DNA of 64,000 nucleotides from Diphasiastrum complanatum (taxonomy: Eukaryota > Streptophyta > Lycopodiopsida > Lycopodiales > Lycopodiaceae). The position numbers and the translations under genes are program-made. How positions within the stretch are numbered: position 1 is the first letter of the stretch; the number at the start of each line of letters is the position of its first letter. Where the stretch lies: positions 18,002,886-18,066,885 of the forward strand of contig CM055092.1 in assembly GCA_029204225.1 (NCBI GenBank), in the 5' to 3' direction. Positions 33,131 through 43,300 of this stretch are shown here, in pieces. Under the pieces are notes generated by a model. That model made no database searches, had not been told where the DNA came from, and was given only the letters and a program-made list of their open reading frames with translations.

Positions 33131-33979
33131 ATGGCTTGTGATTCAATCCATGTCTCCAAATCTCTAGAACGTTCTTACCACCCAACCACACCTATCCTAG
33201 ATGTTGCACATGAGTCCTCCACGATACTCCATGTGGATTCCACAAACTTGACCACCCCTTTAAAAAAGAGAACACGTCTTGGATGTATGATGACTAGTTT
33301 GAAAGATAATTGCAAAATACTATGCACTGTTGATGTGTCAAAAGACATTCTAGGTTCTTTGTCTGAACTTCCTCTTCCACCTAGCTTGCAACCATTAGTA
33401 AAAACTTTTATTAGAAGTAGATATTCGTGTTGGCCACTCCAATCACCACTACCATTAAATGGAACACCATTTACGCATTGGGGTCGAATGTACATGATCA
33501 TGCCTAGTGAACACCTTCCTGATGCTGGTTTGGGCCTTTTTGCATTGAGTAGTATTGAGGTCCCTTTAAATACTGTTGTGACATTGATGCCATATGCAGG
33601 ACCTCAATACAATTGGGGTGATTGGCACGATTTGTGTCGTCACCAATGGAGGATGCAAGTATATGGCTTGAATTCAAATGCTTGTTCTTTAGAGGAGCAA
33701 CGCATGCAAGGAGGCAACATCTCAAGGGCAAATTGTACATACATTGATGGACGTCCAGATGTGCATGGAAACATCGCTACATATATAAATTGTAGCAATG
33801 TGACGAATTGTGATTTTGAAGAACGCACCAATGGAAAAGCAGAATATTTTACTAGGAATGTAAAGGGCACTTATGTAATGGTCTATGCCACTAGATCTAT
33901 CAGGTTTGGGGAGGAACTGTTCATCAAGAATAGTTTCAACCGTCCTCTACCCAAATGTTTGCAAAAGACAATAAGTTAA
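33131..33979 (+). CDS. SET-domain protein of PR/SET-like type, inside a CACTA locus
   Basis: The frame is open from 32996 to the TAA at 33977-33979. The first in-frame ATG is at 33131 (MACDSIHV), giving 282 codons; a 5' exon spliced in is also possible. The C-terminal half has SET signatures in order: DAGLGLFA (about 33521), VVTLMPYAGPQ, YIDGRPDVHGN, IATYINCSN (about 33773) and ATRSIRFGEELFI (about 33889). The classical NHS(C) motif is NCS, as in PR/SET (PRDM-type) domains and like other divergent SET proteins. The terminal Tyr after GEEL is replaced by Phe (KNSF), so methyltransferase activity is uncertain. No pre- or post-SET cysteines were seen. It is uninterrupted while its surroundings are decayed. 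I infer that the domain was captured by, or inserted into, the transposon. Confidence 0.75.
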   Translation: MACDSIHVSKSLERSYHPTTPILDVAHESSTILHVDSTNLTTPLKKRTRLGCMMTSLKDNCKILCTVDVSKDILGSLSELPLPPSLQPLVKTFIRSRYSCWPLQSPLPLNGTPFTHWGRMYMIMPSEHLPDAGLGLFALSSIEVPLNTVVTLMPYAGPQYNWGDWHDLCRHQWRMQVYGLNSNACSLEEQRMQGGNISRANCTYIDGRPDVHGNIATYINCSNVTNCDFEERTNGKAEYFTRNVKGTYVMVYATRSIRFGEELFIKNSFNRPLPKCLQKTIS

Positions 33980-34189
33980 ATGTGAAGATTTGAATTTTGT
34001 TGATATGTAGAGATGTATAATCCATGCATCCTGATTGTATTTGGTTTGTGTCATTAAATATGTCAAATGTTAGGAGCATTATTCGTCATTTGCCTAGATT
34101 AAATGTTAGGAGTATTATTCACCTTTGATTTCTTGAATGTTAACAAGCTGAAAAGACAAATCTGTCTAATAGATACATTGGTATGTTCA

Positions 34190-34300
34190 TACTTCTTAAA
34201 CTAAGAGGTAATTTATATTCATATGCAACATTTAGATCTATCAAGTATTGGGAGGAAATGTTTATCAAGTATTGTTTCAACCTACTTCTTGCTATTTTGA
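34190..34300 (+). pseudogene. Partial duplicate of the SET C-terminal end
   Basis: YATFRSIKYWEEMFIKYCFN resembles YATRSIRFGEELFIKNSFN of the SET-like ORF about 310 bp upstream, at nucleotide level too. It is a short diverged duplication of 33868-33950. Confidence 0.7.
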
Positions 34301-34349
34301 TATATAGGATTCTTCATCCTCATTTAGTGTTGGAGACAATAATCCTCGT

Positions 34350-35312
34350 AATGGTCGACGTAGACGACGAATGCAATACAACGGTCCACATACCTCGTCG
34401 TCTACGTCAAGTCTTAAAAGAGATGATGGAAATTGATGAGTGCATTAATCAAGAGACTAATGCATTTGAATCTAGCTCATCTAGATCTACTTCTTCGCAA
34501 ACAAGTTCCAACGATGAAAATGAGCTTCCAATGAATGATGAATTTGAAGTCATGGGAGACGTGTTGGATGATATGTACAAGAACAATATTGCAGCTAGAC
34601 ACAATGAACAAGATGAGGAGACACTTTTGTCTAAAGAAGAAAGAAACTTGCGAGAAGAATGAAAGACCGCATTGTATCCTAGAGCAAAGACATCTCGTTT
34701 GGTGAGTTCTCTACTTCTATTAAATCTTCAAGCCAAATATAGATGGAGTGACCAAAGCCTCACATTATTATTTGAGTAAAATTTTTTTCATCTACTTGTC
34801 AGTTTTGCTTTGAAGTAAAATTTACAATTTGGACATCGAGTGATATTTTTTTTTACAATGACTTCTTTTGTCATGTACAGACTATTGAAAAACAAAATTT
34901 TCCCAGAAGGGAATGTCATGCCTGAGACAAGAGATGAGGCACAAAAGATGTTGTCTAACATCGGGATGGACTACAAGCACTATCATGCATGTCCAAAAGA
35001 TTGTATTTTATATTGAGGAAGGTATGAATCACTCAAGAAATGTCCCATTTGTGATACTTCTCGATATAGAGATGATTTGCAAGGGGCAACCATTACGTGC
35101 AAAGTTTTACGACATTTTCTAGTAATTTCACGATTGCAACGTTTATTTTGTTGTGAATCTCTTGCACAACTTATGGACTGGCATGCACACCATACCTCTA
35201 TGGATGGGATGATGAGGGTACCTTCAGATTCACCTGCATGGAAACACATCAACAAAGAGTATCCAAGCTTTGCCAACGAGTCAAGAAATGTGAGATTTGG
35301 TCTTGCAACAGA
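34350..35312 (+). pseudogene. TNP2-type CACTA transposase, N-terminal part (truncated)
   Basis: An acidic region with DEETLLSKEERNL leads to LYPRAKTSRLVSSLLLLNLQ and KYRWSDQSLT. After an intron-like gap comes the frame from 34888, with KIFPEGNVMPETRDEAQKML, a zinc-binding-like HACPKDCILY and KKCPICDTSR, then LQRLFCCESLAQLMDWH, MMRVPSDSPAWKHI and RFGLATD. These match the minus-strand copy at 50.8-51.9 kb. An in-frame TGA follows CILY (about 35015). The protein is cut at LATD by repeat R1, so the catalytic region is absent. Confidence 0.85.
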
Positions 35313-36485
35313 TAATTCAGTCTAGAACTTGTTACCTTTGCAATAAGGCATATTGTTTCCACGATCCATCGTGGATATCCAGCATCGCGCAGGTGAGCTT
35401 CTTTTCCATTTACTCATCGAACAAAAAGTCATTTCTGTTTGGTCCAATATGTGTCATGTTGATATATGGATTAGAGCTAGAGAGCAATCAAATACAAATT
35501 ATTTGGGTTCGTGATAAGGTATCATATGTATCGTTGGATTTCATGTCTCTTGATGGGAATGAATCATAGTTATGTGAATGCACATTAACAATCATAGGTT
35601 ATGTCTGATCATAAGACTACCTTTCCAGTCTGCATGTGGTCAGAATGGAAGAAAATCATCATCGTTTTTTATGATCTTATGCAGAAGAATTACGTTTTGA
35701 GATTTTGAAATGCCAGCAGTAGAATATCATCAAATAATGAACTTGAAGAAGATTAGCAAGAAATACAGAATAGACATCACCGTTATTGCTGACTATAAAT
35801 GTCCCACCGTTCCTCTATAATGGTTGTGAACCAACCGAAAATATATTTTATAAGCTTATCTTTCTGTAGATTTTCATGGTGTCCTCATGCCACTTTCAAT
35901 AAACTAGTGAATCTCATCTAACATCAATATCGGAAGGGTGAAAAAGATTGGTTACCAAAATCCATCATTACGCACCTGAAAACTACTAGCATTTCGGTTA
36001 GCCTACAAGCATGGGAAATTCTGAGAGCAGCTGGTCTTTCTTGTGAAAGTTATTATTGTCATTATTGCACGGGGTCATTGTCGTAGGTGGTGGAAGTCTT
36101 GTAGCTGAGTGTAGTCCTTGGAGGGAGCTAATGGTTTGATGGTGCGTTTATCAATAACTTCTCGATTGTTCTTGCGGAAAGCACTCGATAATCAGAAGAC
36201 AAAATCTTGGCGATATCTCCTCAAAGTAGATATATCATATTAATGCCACATAAGCTTCTAGATTTTTCTTTTCAAGCTATATTAGGTACCAAATAAGCTA
36301 GATTTGTCTACAGGAATCAGGAAGAGTTTCAGTGGTTGAATTCCTTGAAGAAATGCTTTTGTCAAGATAGTGTGCATGAAGATAATTTTGGTATTTAATC
36401 ACTCAAGGAAGGTGTAGAAGTATGGTGCTATATATAACATGTCCAATATATGATGTTATAGTATGGCACTTAATGCTAGCATGGG
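35313..36485. repeat. Repeat R1, copy 2 (unoccupied LTR site)
   Basis: Homologous to 2816-4166, without the solo LTR: the target near 35395 reads GTGAGCTTCTTTTCC. It has an additional stretch of about 130 bp at 36070-36199 relative to copy 1. The exon-like start CYLCNKAYCFHDPSW ends at a CAG/GTGAGC donor-like site. Confidence 0.8.
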
Positions 36486-36489
36486 CCTT

Positions 36490-36920
36490 GAGTGTAGATT
36501 TCGGATCACTCTATTTTTGGAGCATGACCAAAATGGGTTAGAATGTATTGTGCATTATGGACAGTACATTTTGGAGCATAGTGGTCCTGAACATGTAAAA
36601 ATAATTTCAAAATGGCCTAGAATTGGAAATTTGGAGCATGACTAAAATATGTCAGAATGTATTGTGCATTCTAGACAGTACCCTCTAGAGCATAGTGGTC
36701 CAGAACGTGTCAAAAAAATTTCAAAATTCCCTAAAATTGGACACAGAGAAAATCTAGCCTGCATGCTCCATCCCACTTGAGTATGGATTTGGGAACACTT
36801 TGTTATTGGAGCATGACCAAAATGGGTCGGAATGTATTGTGCATTCTGGACAGTACATTCTAGAGCATAGTGGTCCAGAATGTGTCAAAAAAAACTCAAA
36901 ATGCCCTAAAATTCATTAAA
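36490..36920. repeat. Tandem repeat, about 114-bp unit, three copies
   Basis: Units beginning GGAGCATGACCAAAATGGGT start at about 36519, 36633 and 36808. They share GAATGTATTGTGCATT, GACAGTAC and GAGCATAGTGGTCC. The 175-bp distance between units 2 and 3 reflects an extra segment that also repeats the lead-in of unit 1. Confidence 0.85.
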
Positions 36921-37236
36921 GGTAGTACATGCTAAAAAAGGATGATCCAATTTGTGTGAGCACTATGGATGGAGGATGTATTTTTGGAGGATGGAGGGCT
37001 TTGTTGAAATGAGTAGAGAGAAGAGTTATCTAATAAATGTACTTGTGAAATCTTGAACATGAGACTTTGATTCAAGGCAGTGGTTTCACCTCCGAAGCAT
37101 TTAGGATCTTCATCTTTGCTCTAGTGTGGGTTACAAAGCTCTTACTGTATATATTTCCATTTTCCTCACATTTGTTGAAAGCATCTACACAAGTTTACTT
37201 ACGGTTGTCGCACAATTAAAGTACAGATATATGATT
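36921..37236. other. Interval without a recognised feature
   Basis: AT-rich sequence between the tandem repeat and the LTR fragment. No ORF or repeat recognised. Confidence 0.4.
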
Positions 37237-37510
37237 TGATGGCATGACGTCAGCAGTTTCACTCTGGGTCATGGCTAATCCGCCACTCTTGTAATTTCCT
37301 GATTAGTTCTAGATGCTTAATCACTCTAATATTAAAGTTACATAGAGCAACTATATACTTACTGGATGACACCTGACAGAACATACACAGATGAAGTAGT
37401 CTGATACTAGTAAGCAATCAAGACAAAATACAGACAAGAAGTCCGCCTACGTGCGAGACGAGTCCTGTGATCAGGATTCATAGTGATCCACAAGTCTGCT
37501 AGTAAGCGAG
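37237..37510 (+). repeat. Outer fragment of a copia A LTR (plus orientation)
   Basis: TGATGGCATGA at 37237 is the LTR start. The segment matches the reverse complement of 5341 to about 5058 and stops at AGTAAGCGAG (37510). It is the piece missing from the 5' LTR that ends at 9197. The next base to the right belongs to a P450 exon read on the minus strand. Confidence 0.85.
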
Positions 37511-38245
37511 CAATAGACAAGTTTTCTTCCTGCAATGCTCGACATCAGCATAAGCAGTCGTTCCAGCTTATTCTGGAAACTGTAAATCAAGCCTGTACTC
37601 TCAAGGTGCCCCATCTTCGAGGAAAGCGAACTTCGGACTTCTCTAGTAATTCATTAATAGAGAGAAAGGACTTATTCTCAGCTGGTTTAAAGCCTTTGGA
37701 CTGTCGGTCAAGAATGTGATCGCGAAAAGAACAGCTGTTGTTGTGGAAACATGTCCACCCCAGAGCAATCCAAGAAAGTAATCCATGATCTGCTCGTTAG
37801 TCATCCTATCCTCATGCCGCATCTCAAAACTGAACACAGTTGCGAGTAAGTCCTTGTGATTGTATTCTTCAAGGCTTTTTCTTGAATCAATCACTTAGGT
37901 GAGTCTCTTTAAAATGCTCCCCCGAGCCTGCAGACGCAAGCGATTCTCAATTGACAGGCCCCTCTATCTTTAGTCTATCTTGTGGTCATCATTAAGATGG
38001 AATGGGGAAGCACTTTTGTGAAGTACTAATTAAGATATTTTATGAAATGTATAAAGAGGGATCCGGCACTGGATTTATTATGTACCTGCAGTGCCTTCGC
38101 GTAAGTGGAGCCAGGAATTTAAAGCGGAAGAGAAAATATGCCGTCCAACAGATGTTAGTACTCCTTCATGAGACTGTCACACTCTTCTCCAGGGCCAAAA
38201 CTGATGAGCTGCTTTGCCACCACACGAAACGTATACTACGTTCAT
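37511..38245 (-). pseudogene. Cytochrome P450 (CYP85-clan-like), middle exons
   Basis: On the minus strand, an exon from about 38240 to 38086 reads VVAKQLISFGPGEECDSLMKEY, LLDGIFSLPL and PGSTYAKALQ with a GT donor. The next exon (37927-37676) follows an AG acceptor with ARGSILKRL, VIDSRKSLEEYNHKDLLATV and the I-helix GLLWGGHVSTTTAVLFAI (oxygen-binding AGxxTT-equivalent GGHVSTT), then TDSPKALNQLR. Exon start 37529-37511 encodes EENLSI and stops at the rearrangement point. Lesions: TAA at 38157-38155, 38121-38119 and 37897-37895, and the donor after QLR is AT instead of GT. The remainder of the enzyme is at 9198-10033 on the plus strand. First exons further right were not identified. Confidence 0.88.
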
Positions 38246-38249
38246 AGTA

Positions 38250-39565
38250 CACATATTAGTGTAGGACCTAAGGGTGAAATACTCTGACAAAATGACAACA
38301 TCGTATGAAAAGATTTGATTTTTGGATCCAAGAGCTTCCTGAATACCGCCTAGCTTGAGTTGAGCAATTGATCAAACTAAACTGATCACTGCAAGAATAT
38401 TTGCACAAGACACAGCCCTTGGACATATGCGTCCAGGAGTAGATACTAGAAGAAGCAAGGCATAGCATCCCTGCACATCCCTGCACGTCATATCAGACAC
38501 CAGATGTAAGTTTATCTTGTCAGAAAGATTAAAAACAACTCTTAAGGACAGCTGTAATGAATGCTACATAGTTGTGCCCACTTGAACAAAGCAGTAATGG
38601 AATAGCATCCGGAGCAATCCCGCTGCAATGCAAAACACAGGCTTATGCCCTAAACTATAAAAGGTTAATCAGTTTTGCTGTTAGAGTTTGATGTTTCTCG
38701 CAATAACAATGGCAGCATTCAGAGCGGTGCATCGCTAATCCATCTCAGCTGCTCGCACTTGCAGATCTGGTGCCGCCTACTCTTCCTCCTTCAGCCATGG
38801 CAGCCAAATCCGGAGCTTTTTACTCTACATCTTCAACGGATCCTGGAAACGCTCTGCCCCCAGTAGACTCTCAAATAGTAGAACAAATAATGGCTCCTGC
38901 TTCCAGGGAAGTGTCCCTTAGAATCCATAGTTCAATCCAAGGGCGAAAGCATGATCCAGATGGTCGAAGCCGTATACAGCTGGCCTATCTGTTGGAGGCA
39001 AGCCCGTCATCACCAAATCACTCTGAAGATAGAGAAGAAGAAGAAGCGCACCAAGCACAAGCTGAGAATAGGGCGGGAGTCATTTCCAATTTACCAAAAG
39101 CCCCAAAATATTTCTCTCTCTAACTCTCTCTCTCTCTCTCTAGCCATTGGCAATTATGAAATTTTCAATTACCTAGTGGAGCATCCGCCTCATGCCTACT
39201 TGCAACTGTGCACCAATGCAATACCTCTCGTCCTCTGTCCACTGACGTGGCCCGTGCCAGCACCTCAAGAAAGTGGTTTCAGTGCTTTTTACCCTTTAGC
39301 CTTCAGGTACCCCGACTGCTTCATGGAAGGGCGAGAGAGAGAACTTGTGCCATTGATGGCAAACTCTTTTTGAGTTATCCTAAAAAAGGGCTGCAATTCT
39401 AAAGATTCTCGATTCTTTTAAGACTATTACTCATAAAAGGGTTTCTGTGGTAATCTAAAAAGTCATCAAAATGTTATCATACTGGTCTTTGAGAAATTAT
39501 GTCGGTTTCATGCCTATACTTTGCAGGTTTTCTCGAGAATTGGCGTGTGCATGCGAGCTAGGGCG
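38250..39565. other. Interval upstream of the P450, one unrecognised ORF
   Basis: The P450 N-terminal exons would be expected here on the minus strand but were not recognised. An open stretch at 38770-39123 (plus) contains AMAAKSGAFYSTSSTDPGN and a Glu-rich tail; overlapping frames are also open. No family could be named and it may be non-coding. Confidence 0.3.
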
Positions 39566-39567
39566 AC

Positions 39568-39595
39568 GGGGGGGGGATGGGGGGGGTGGGGGGGG
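39568..39595 (+). repeat. G-rich tract
   Basis: Runs of 9, 8 and 8 G separated by AT and T within 28 bp. It could fold as a G-quadruplex. Homopolymer lengths may be unreliable. Confidence 0.85.
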
Positions 39596-39599
39596 ATTT

Positions 39600-40090
39600 A
39601 GACATTGTAAAAAAACCTAAGCACACATTATGAAAAATTCACAAGTGATAGAATTCTCTGCAGAGAGATTACAATCCACGATGGAGCATAACGGCAGTAG
39701 TTAGTGATAGATAGTTAAAAACGGTTTTCTTGTCATGTGAATCGAAAACCCTAGGTTAGGATTTTCTTGGCAAGTAGACATATGGAAATGAAGACGCGAT
39801 TTTGTGAATGTTTTTTGTCTTTTTGTAACTTGTGAATTGATCATTGCAAATTGTGTTTGATCTTTTTGCTTTAGTTCTTGCTAGCATACTTGTCAAGTAA
39901 TCTATTGCAGGAGCATAATTGTTTCATCAAAGATTATGGGCTCACGCGCACGATAGATCTAGGATTTGTCAAATGTGTGAAATTGAGGACCGTTTAGAGG
40001 ACGATCAATCATGCTAAAGGAGACCACACACGGCGACAGTCATGTTAGGAAAAAGAAAAAGTAATTTCAAAGGATCCAAAGGCCGATCAT
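39600..40090. other. Leader or LTR of copia family C (unresolved)
   Basis: Lies directly before the family-C gag. No second LTR copy was found in the window, so LTR boundaries cannot be set. Confidence 0.3.
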
Positions 40091-40097
40091 TGGAAGA

Positions 40098-41715
40098 TGG
40101 CAGCAGACAACGGGTTCGACTTCAAGATGATAGAAAGGCTGGATGACTCAAATTACTTGGCATAGAGTTGGAGGCTAAAGATTATACTGAGAGAGAAAGG
40201 GCTGTGGGGAGTGATTGATGGGTCTAAAATCATCAAACTTGACGAGGAAGGATGTGCAAAGAGTGCGGCTCCGGTTGAGATCGTGAATCAGAAGGAGACG
40301 AAGGTGTACATGGTGCTGTGCATGGCATTGGGAGACACGATCGTTTCGCAAGTCCGGGATACAGAGACAGCCAAAGGAGTATGGGAATTGCTAAAGAAAC
40401 ATATGAGGTAGTAGAGTTCTCAAGCATATTGACACTGTAGAGGCAATTGAATGCACTCAAGATGATAGAGGGAGATCCGATGACGGCCCATATTGACAGG
40501 ATCAAAGCCATCTGGAGGCAATTGGAAGTGGCAGGCGCAATCCTAGACAAAAGGCAACTGGTATACACGCTAATCACAAGCTTGGAGAGAAAGCAAGAAG
40601 GTGAGGGGTGAAAAAAGGTGCTTTTATTGTGATCAGATTGCACACTTCATCCGGAATTGTCGAAAGAAAAAGGAGGATCAGAAGAAAGGAGAGACCTCAC
40701 AAGCTAATTTGGTCAAAGAAGAGGAGGAGGCAGAAGAGCTGCCAAAAGTCTATGGGCTGATGGTCCTGATCAAGTAGCAAAGTAGTGACTCGGTTTGTTC
40801 ATCTGAAGACAACATCAAAAGCATGGTGAAATTGAGCGGAGGAGAATTGCAGGATGCGGAGTCAGTTGACATCTGTTGGTACGTGGACTCCGGAGCGACT
40901 TTCCATATGACTTTGGAATGAAAAGATTTCATCACCCGTGAGTTGGTAACCAGAAAGAGGGAGATCACCGTGGAGATCGGACCAGAGCGAACGTGGTGGG
41001 CGCTGGAACAGTAGCTGTATGGATAGGAAACAGAAGGGAACTGATAATTTAAAAAGTCCTCCATTTACCGAACCTGGCAAAGAATTTGATTTTAGTCGGT
41101 TCACTCCCAGACAAAGGTATGGAAGTTTCCTTTGAGAGACAGGGATGCATGATTACAGATGAAAGGGAGTAATTGTGATAGAATTCAGAATGGGGTCAAT
41201 CGGATTGTACCAGTTACAAGGAGGGATAGTTGAAAGATCGTCAACCTACATCAATCTGGAATCCAAGTGCAAGAACAATCTATGGCACAAACGGATGGGT
41301 CATCTCGGAGAGAGAAGTCTACAAAGGTTCACCAAGGAGACTAAGCTTGAAGATTATGACTACAATCTGAGGGAATGCATAGAGAGATGTGAATTCTGGG
41401 TGTATGAGAAGTAGCACAAGCTTCCATTGTGCAAAAATCTGTCAAATCAAATGACGAACCTACTTGAACTTGTGCATTCCGACCTATGTGGCCCAATGGA
41501 TGTAGCATCTATCGGCGACTCCTTTGTATCCTAGACGATCATTCAAGAAGCATCTGAATGGAATGGAATCTGTAGCCTGAATGGAATCAAGAGAAAATTT
41601 AAGGAACCCTACACACCCTAGCAGAACAGGGTGGCAGAGCAAAAGAACTGCACCATTGTTGAGATGGTAAGGTGTATGCTACACGAGAAGGATTTGCCCA
41701 GACATCTGTAAGAGA
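40098..41715 (+). mobile_element. Ty1/copia remnant, family C (gag, protease, part of integrase)
   Basis: Gag starts at 40098 (MAADNGFDFKMIERLDDSNY) and continues with WRLKIILREKGLWGVIDG, then a 66-codon open part to 40411. A zinc knuckle CFYCDQIAHFIRNC is at about 40621-40662. The protease motif WYVDSGATFHMT (about 40880) holds the catalytic Asp. Next come LWHKRMGHLGERSLQRF (pre-integrase, about 41282), LVHSDLCGPMDVAS, and after a deletion the catalytic-Glu region YTPxQNRVAEQKN (about 41610). Stops and frameshifts are frequent. The rest of integrase, RT and RNase H are absent. Confidence 0.8.
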
Positions 41716-41719
41716 TACA

Positions 41720-42190
41720 AGATGTATCGACGCACCGTATCCACCCATCCATAGGGTCACAACTGACCCACCCCCATGCACTGGAGCTACTGACATCTTC
41801 ATGCCTAGTCAAGTCTCCTGCGATAACTGGCATCCCATACCACCAACCATCGCCCTTAACTCTCCCTAGCACACATCTCTTAGCTTGGAGATATGTCCTA
41901 GCTAATGCATGTGCTCTCCATCCACCACCTCCCGGGTAGATTGAGTGAATGGCATAGGGCAAGCCCCACTATTATATAGGCATAGCATAGTGGGTCCCAT
42001 CAAGCACGATTCTACCGGCGACACGTGACCTCCTAGGAGGGTGATGCGTGGCACCACAACATGTCGATAACGTGACCTGCATCATGCCCCTTGTGAGGTC
42101 GTCACTGAAGGGTGTACCGTTGTGGTACATAACAATAGGGGTCACTTCCATTGATAAGGAATAAAAAATAATCAATTATGTATGTCCTAA
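41720..42190. other. GC-richer interval without a recognised gene
   Basis: Composition is more GC-rich than the surroundings. A TATA-like TATTATATAGG occurs at about 41970 and CACGTGACC-type motifs near 42023. It could be a promoter or LTR, but no repeat partner is present. Confidence 0.25.
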
Positions 42191-43300
42191 GTTTGAGGCT
42201 GGCCAATTTTGATCCCTTCATCAACTACGTCGACTGCTAAAGAGAAAATCATAACTTACGCCTCGAACGAGGGACATCAAATTTGAGCTAATTCTGAATG
42301 TCCTGAAGTTGAGATTCCTCTAATTTAATTACCCAATGGGCAATCTCAAGTTAGAAAGACTGAAATTGACCTATCTCTGACGGTGGACATCAAATTTGAG
42401 TTATCTCCTGTGATAGCGTCAACTCCATCGTCAAGGGGTCAAAGTCGACAAATCTTAATATACCAGACTTGATATTGGTTGAGTCTGATCACTAGATGAG
42501 CCATGTCGAGTGATAAACACCAAAATCACATGTTACGCATCGAATTTGAGCAATCTTGAGTGATAGGTGCCAAATTCAAACTATCTCAATGACTTGAAGT
42601 CGAGATTGAGATAGCTGATTGGAAAAGTACTGACAACGGACAAACAAAGTGAAGCTCATACTGTTAGAACTTTGTCATAAACAAAATGGTGATCTATGGC
42701 AGTTCTAGACGTCTAGTTGTCTAAATTCATGATAGGTCTAAATCCCTATTCATTATCTATGACAAGGCCAACTGTAATCTTGTGATATTTGTGCCTATGT
42801 GCATCATTACATGGCTAGCCTCTTCAATTTTCTCAAACTCATGAACATTGGGATTTGTATAAATTGCTTATGAATTTGATTCTATAAGGTCAAAAGAGTA
42901 CGTCATTGAGGATTTCAAGGTGTCTTTGATCAACTCTTGTTTCTTCTTTGCTTTTGGATCTTTGTACGTAGACATTTTTTCAACTCAAATGCCTTCACAT
43001 CCAAACTTCATTATGTATAAAGGTCAGTTGTTATCATCTTACCATATATATATGGGTTGATATCTTGTAGTTGTCTTCTACCCAATCTCGATATACTATT
43101 CTTGAGACTGGTTGAGTATGATCACTTCATGAGCCATGTCAAGTAACAAGCAACAAAATCACATGTTAGGCATCAAATGTTGGCTTTCCCGAGTGATAGA
43201 GGCACCAAAATGAGGCTATTTACATCGATAGACATCAAGTTTTAGCTATCTAATGTGATTTATGTCAATTATGATCACTCAATGAGGACAAGTCTGGGAG
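42190..43300. repeat. Degenerate satellite-like repeats
   Basis: Short phrases such as GACATCAAATTTGAGC(T)A and AAGTCGAGATT recur irregularly. A longer block containing GAGCCATGTC and CAAAATCACATGTTA occurs near 42500 and again near 43130, about 630 bp apart. No coding potential was seen. Confidence 0.6.

Larger units (their letters stand above)
31380..35312 (+). mobile_element. CACTA transposon remnant carrying a PR/SET-like domain
   Basis: All parts are on the plus strand in this order: an exon-like start MSSSSDNDSSHDRNS with a GT donor (about 31410-31461), a transposase-associated zinc-binding exon (about 31970-32118), two (GA)n arrays, a SET-like ORF (33131-33979), the TNP2 N-terminal acidic and LYPRAKTSRL region (about 34350-34770) and the TNP2 core (34888-35312), which is cut off by repeat R1. 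The 3' half of the transposase and both element ends are missing. Confidence 0.7.

Noticed and set aside
36490-36920. CRISPR-like array
   Set aside because: Three long diverged units without short identical repeats and spacers, in plant DNA; it is an ordinary tandem repeat.
38770-39402. Overlapping plus-strand ORFs as a host gene
   Set aside because: Three frames are open at once, no family motif or splice pattern is clear, and part of the sequence is CT-rich.
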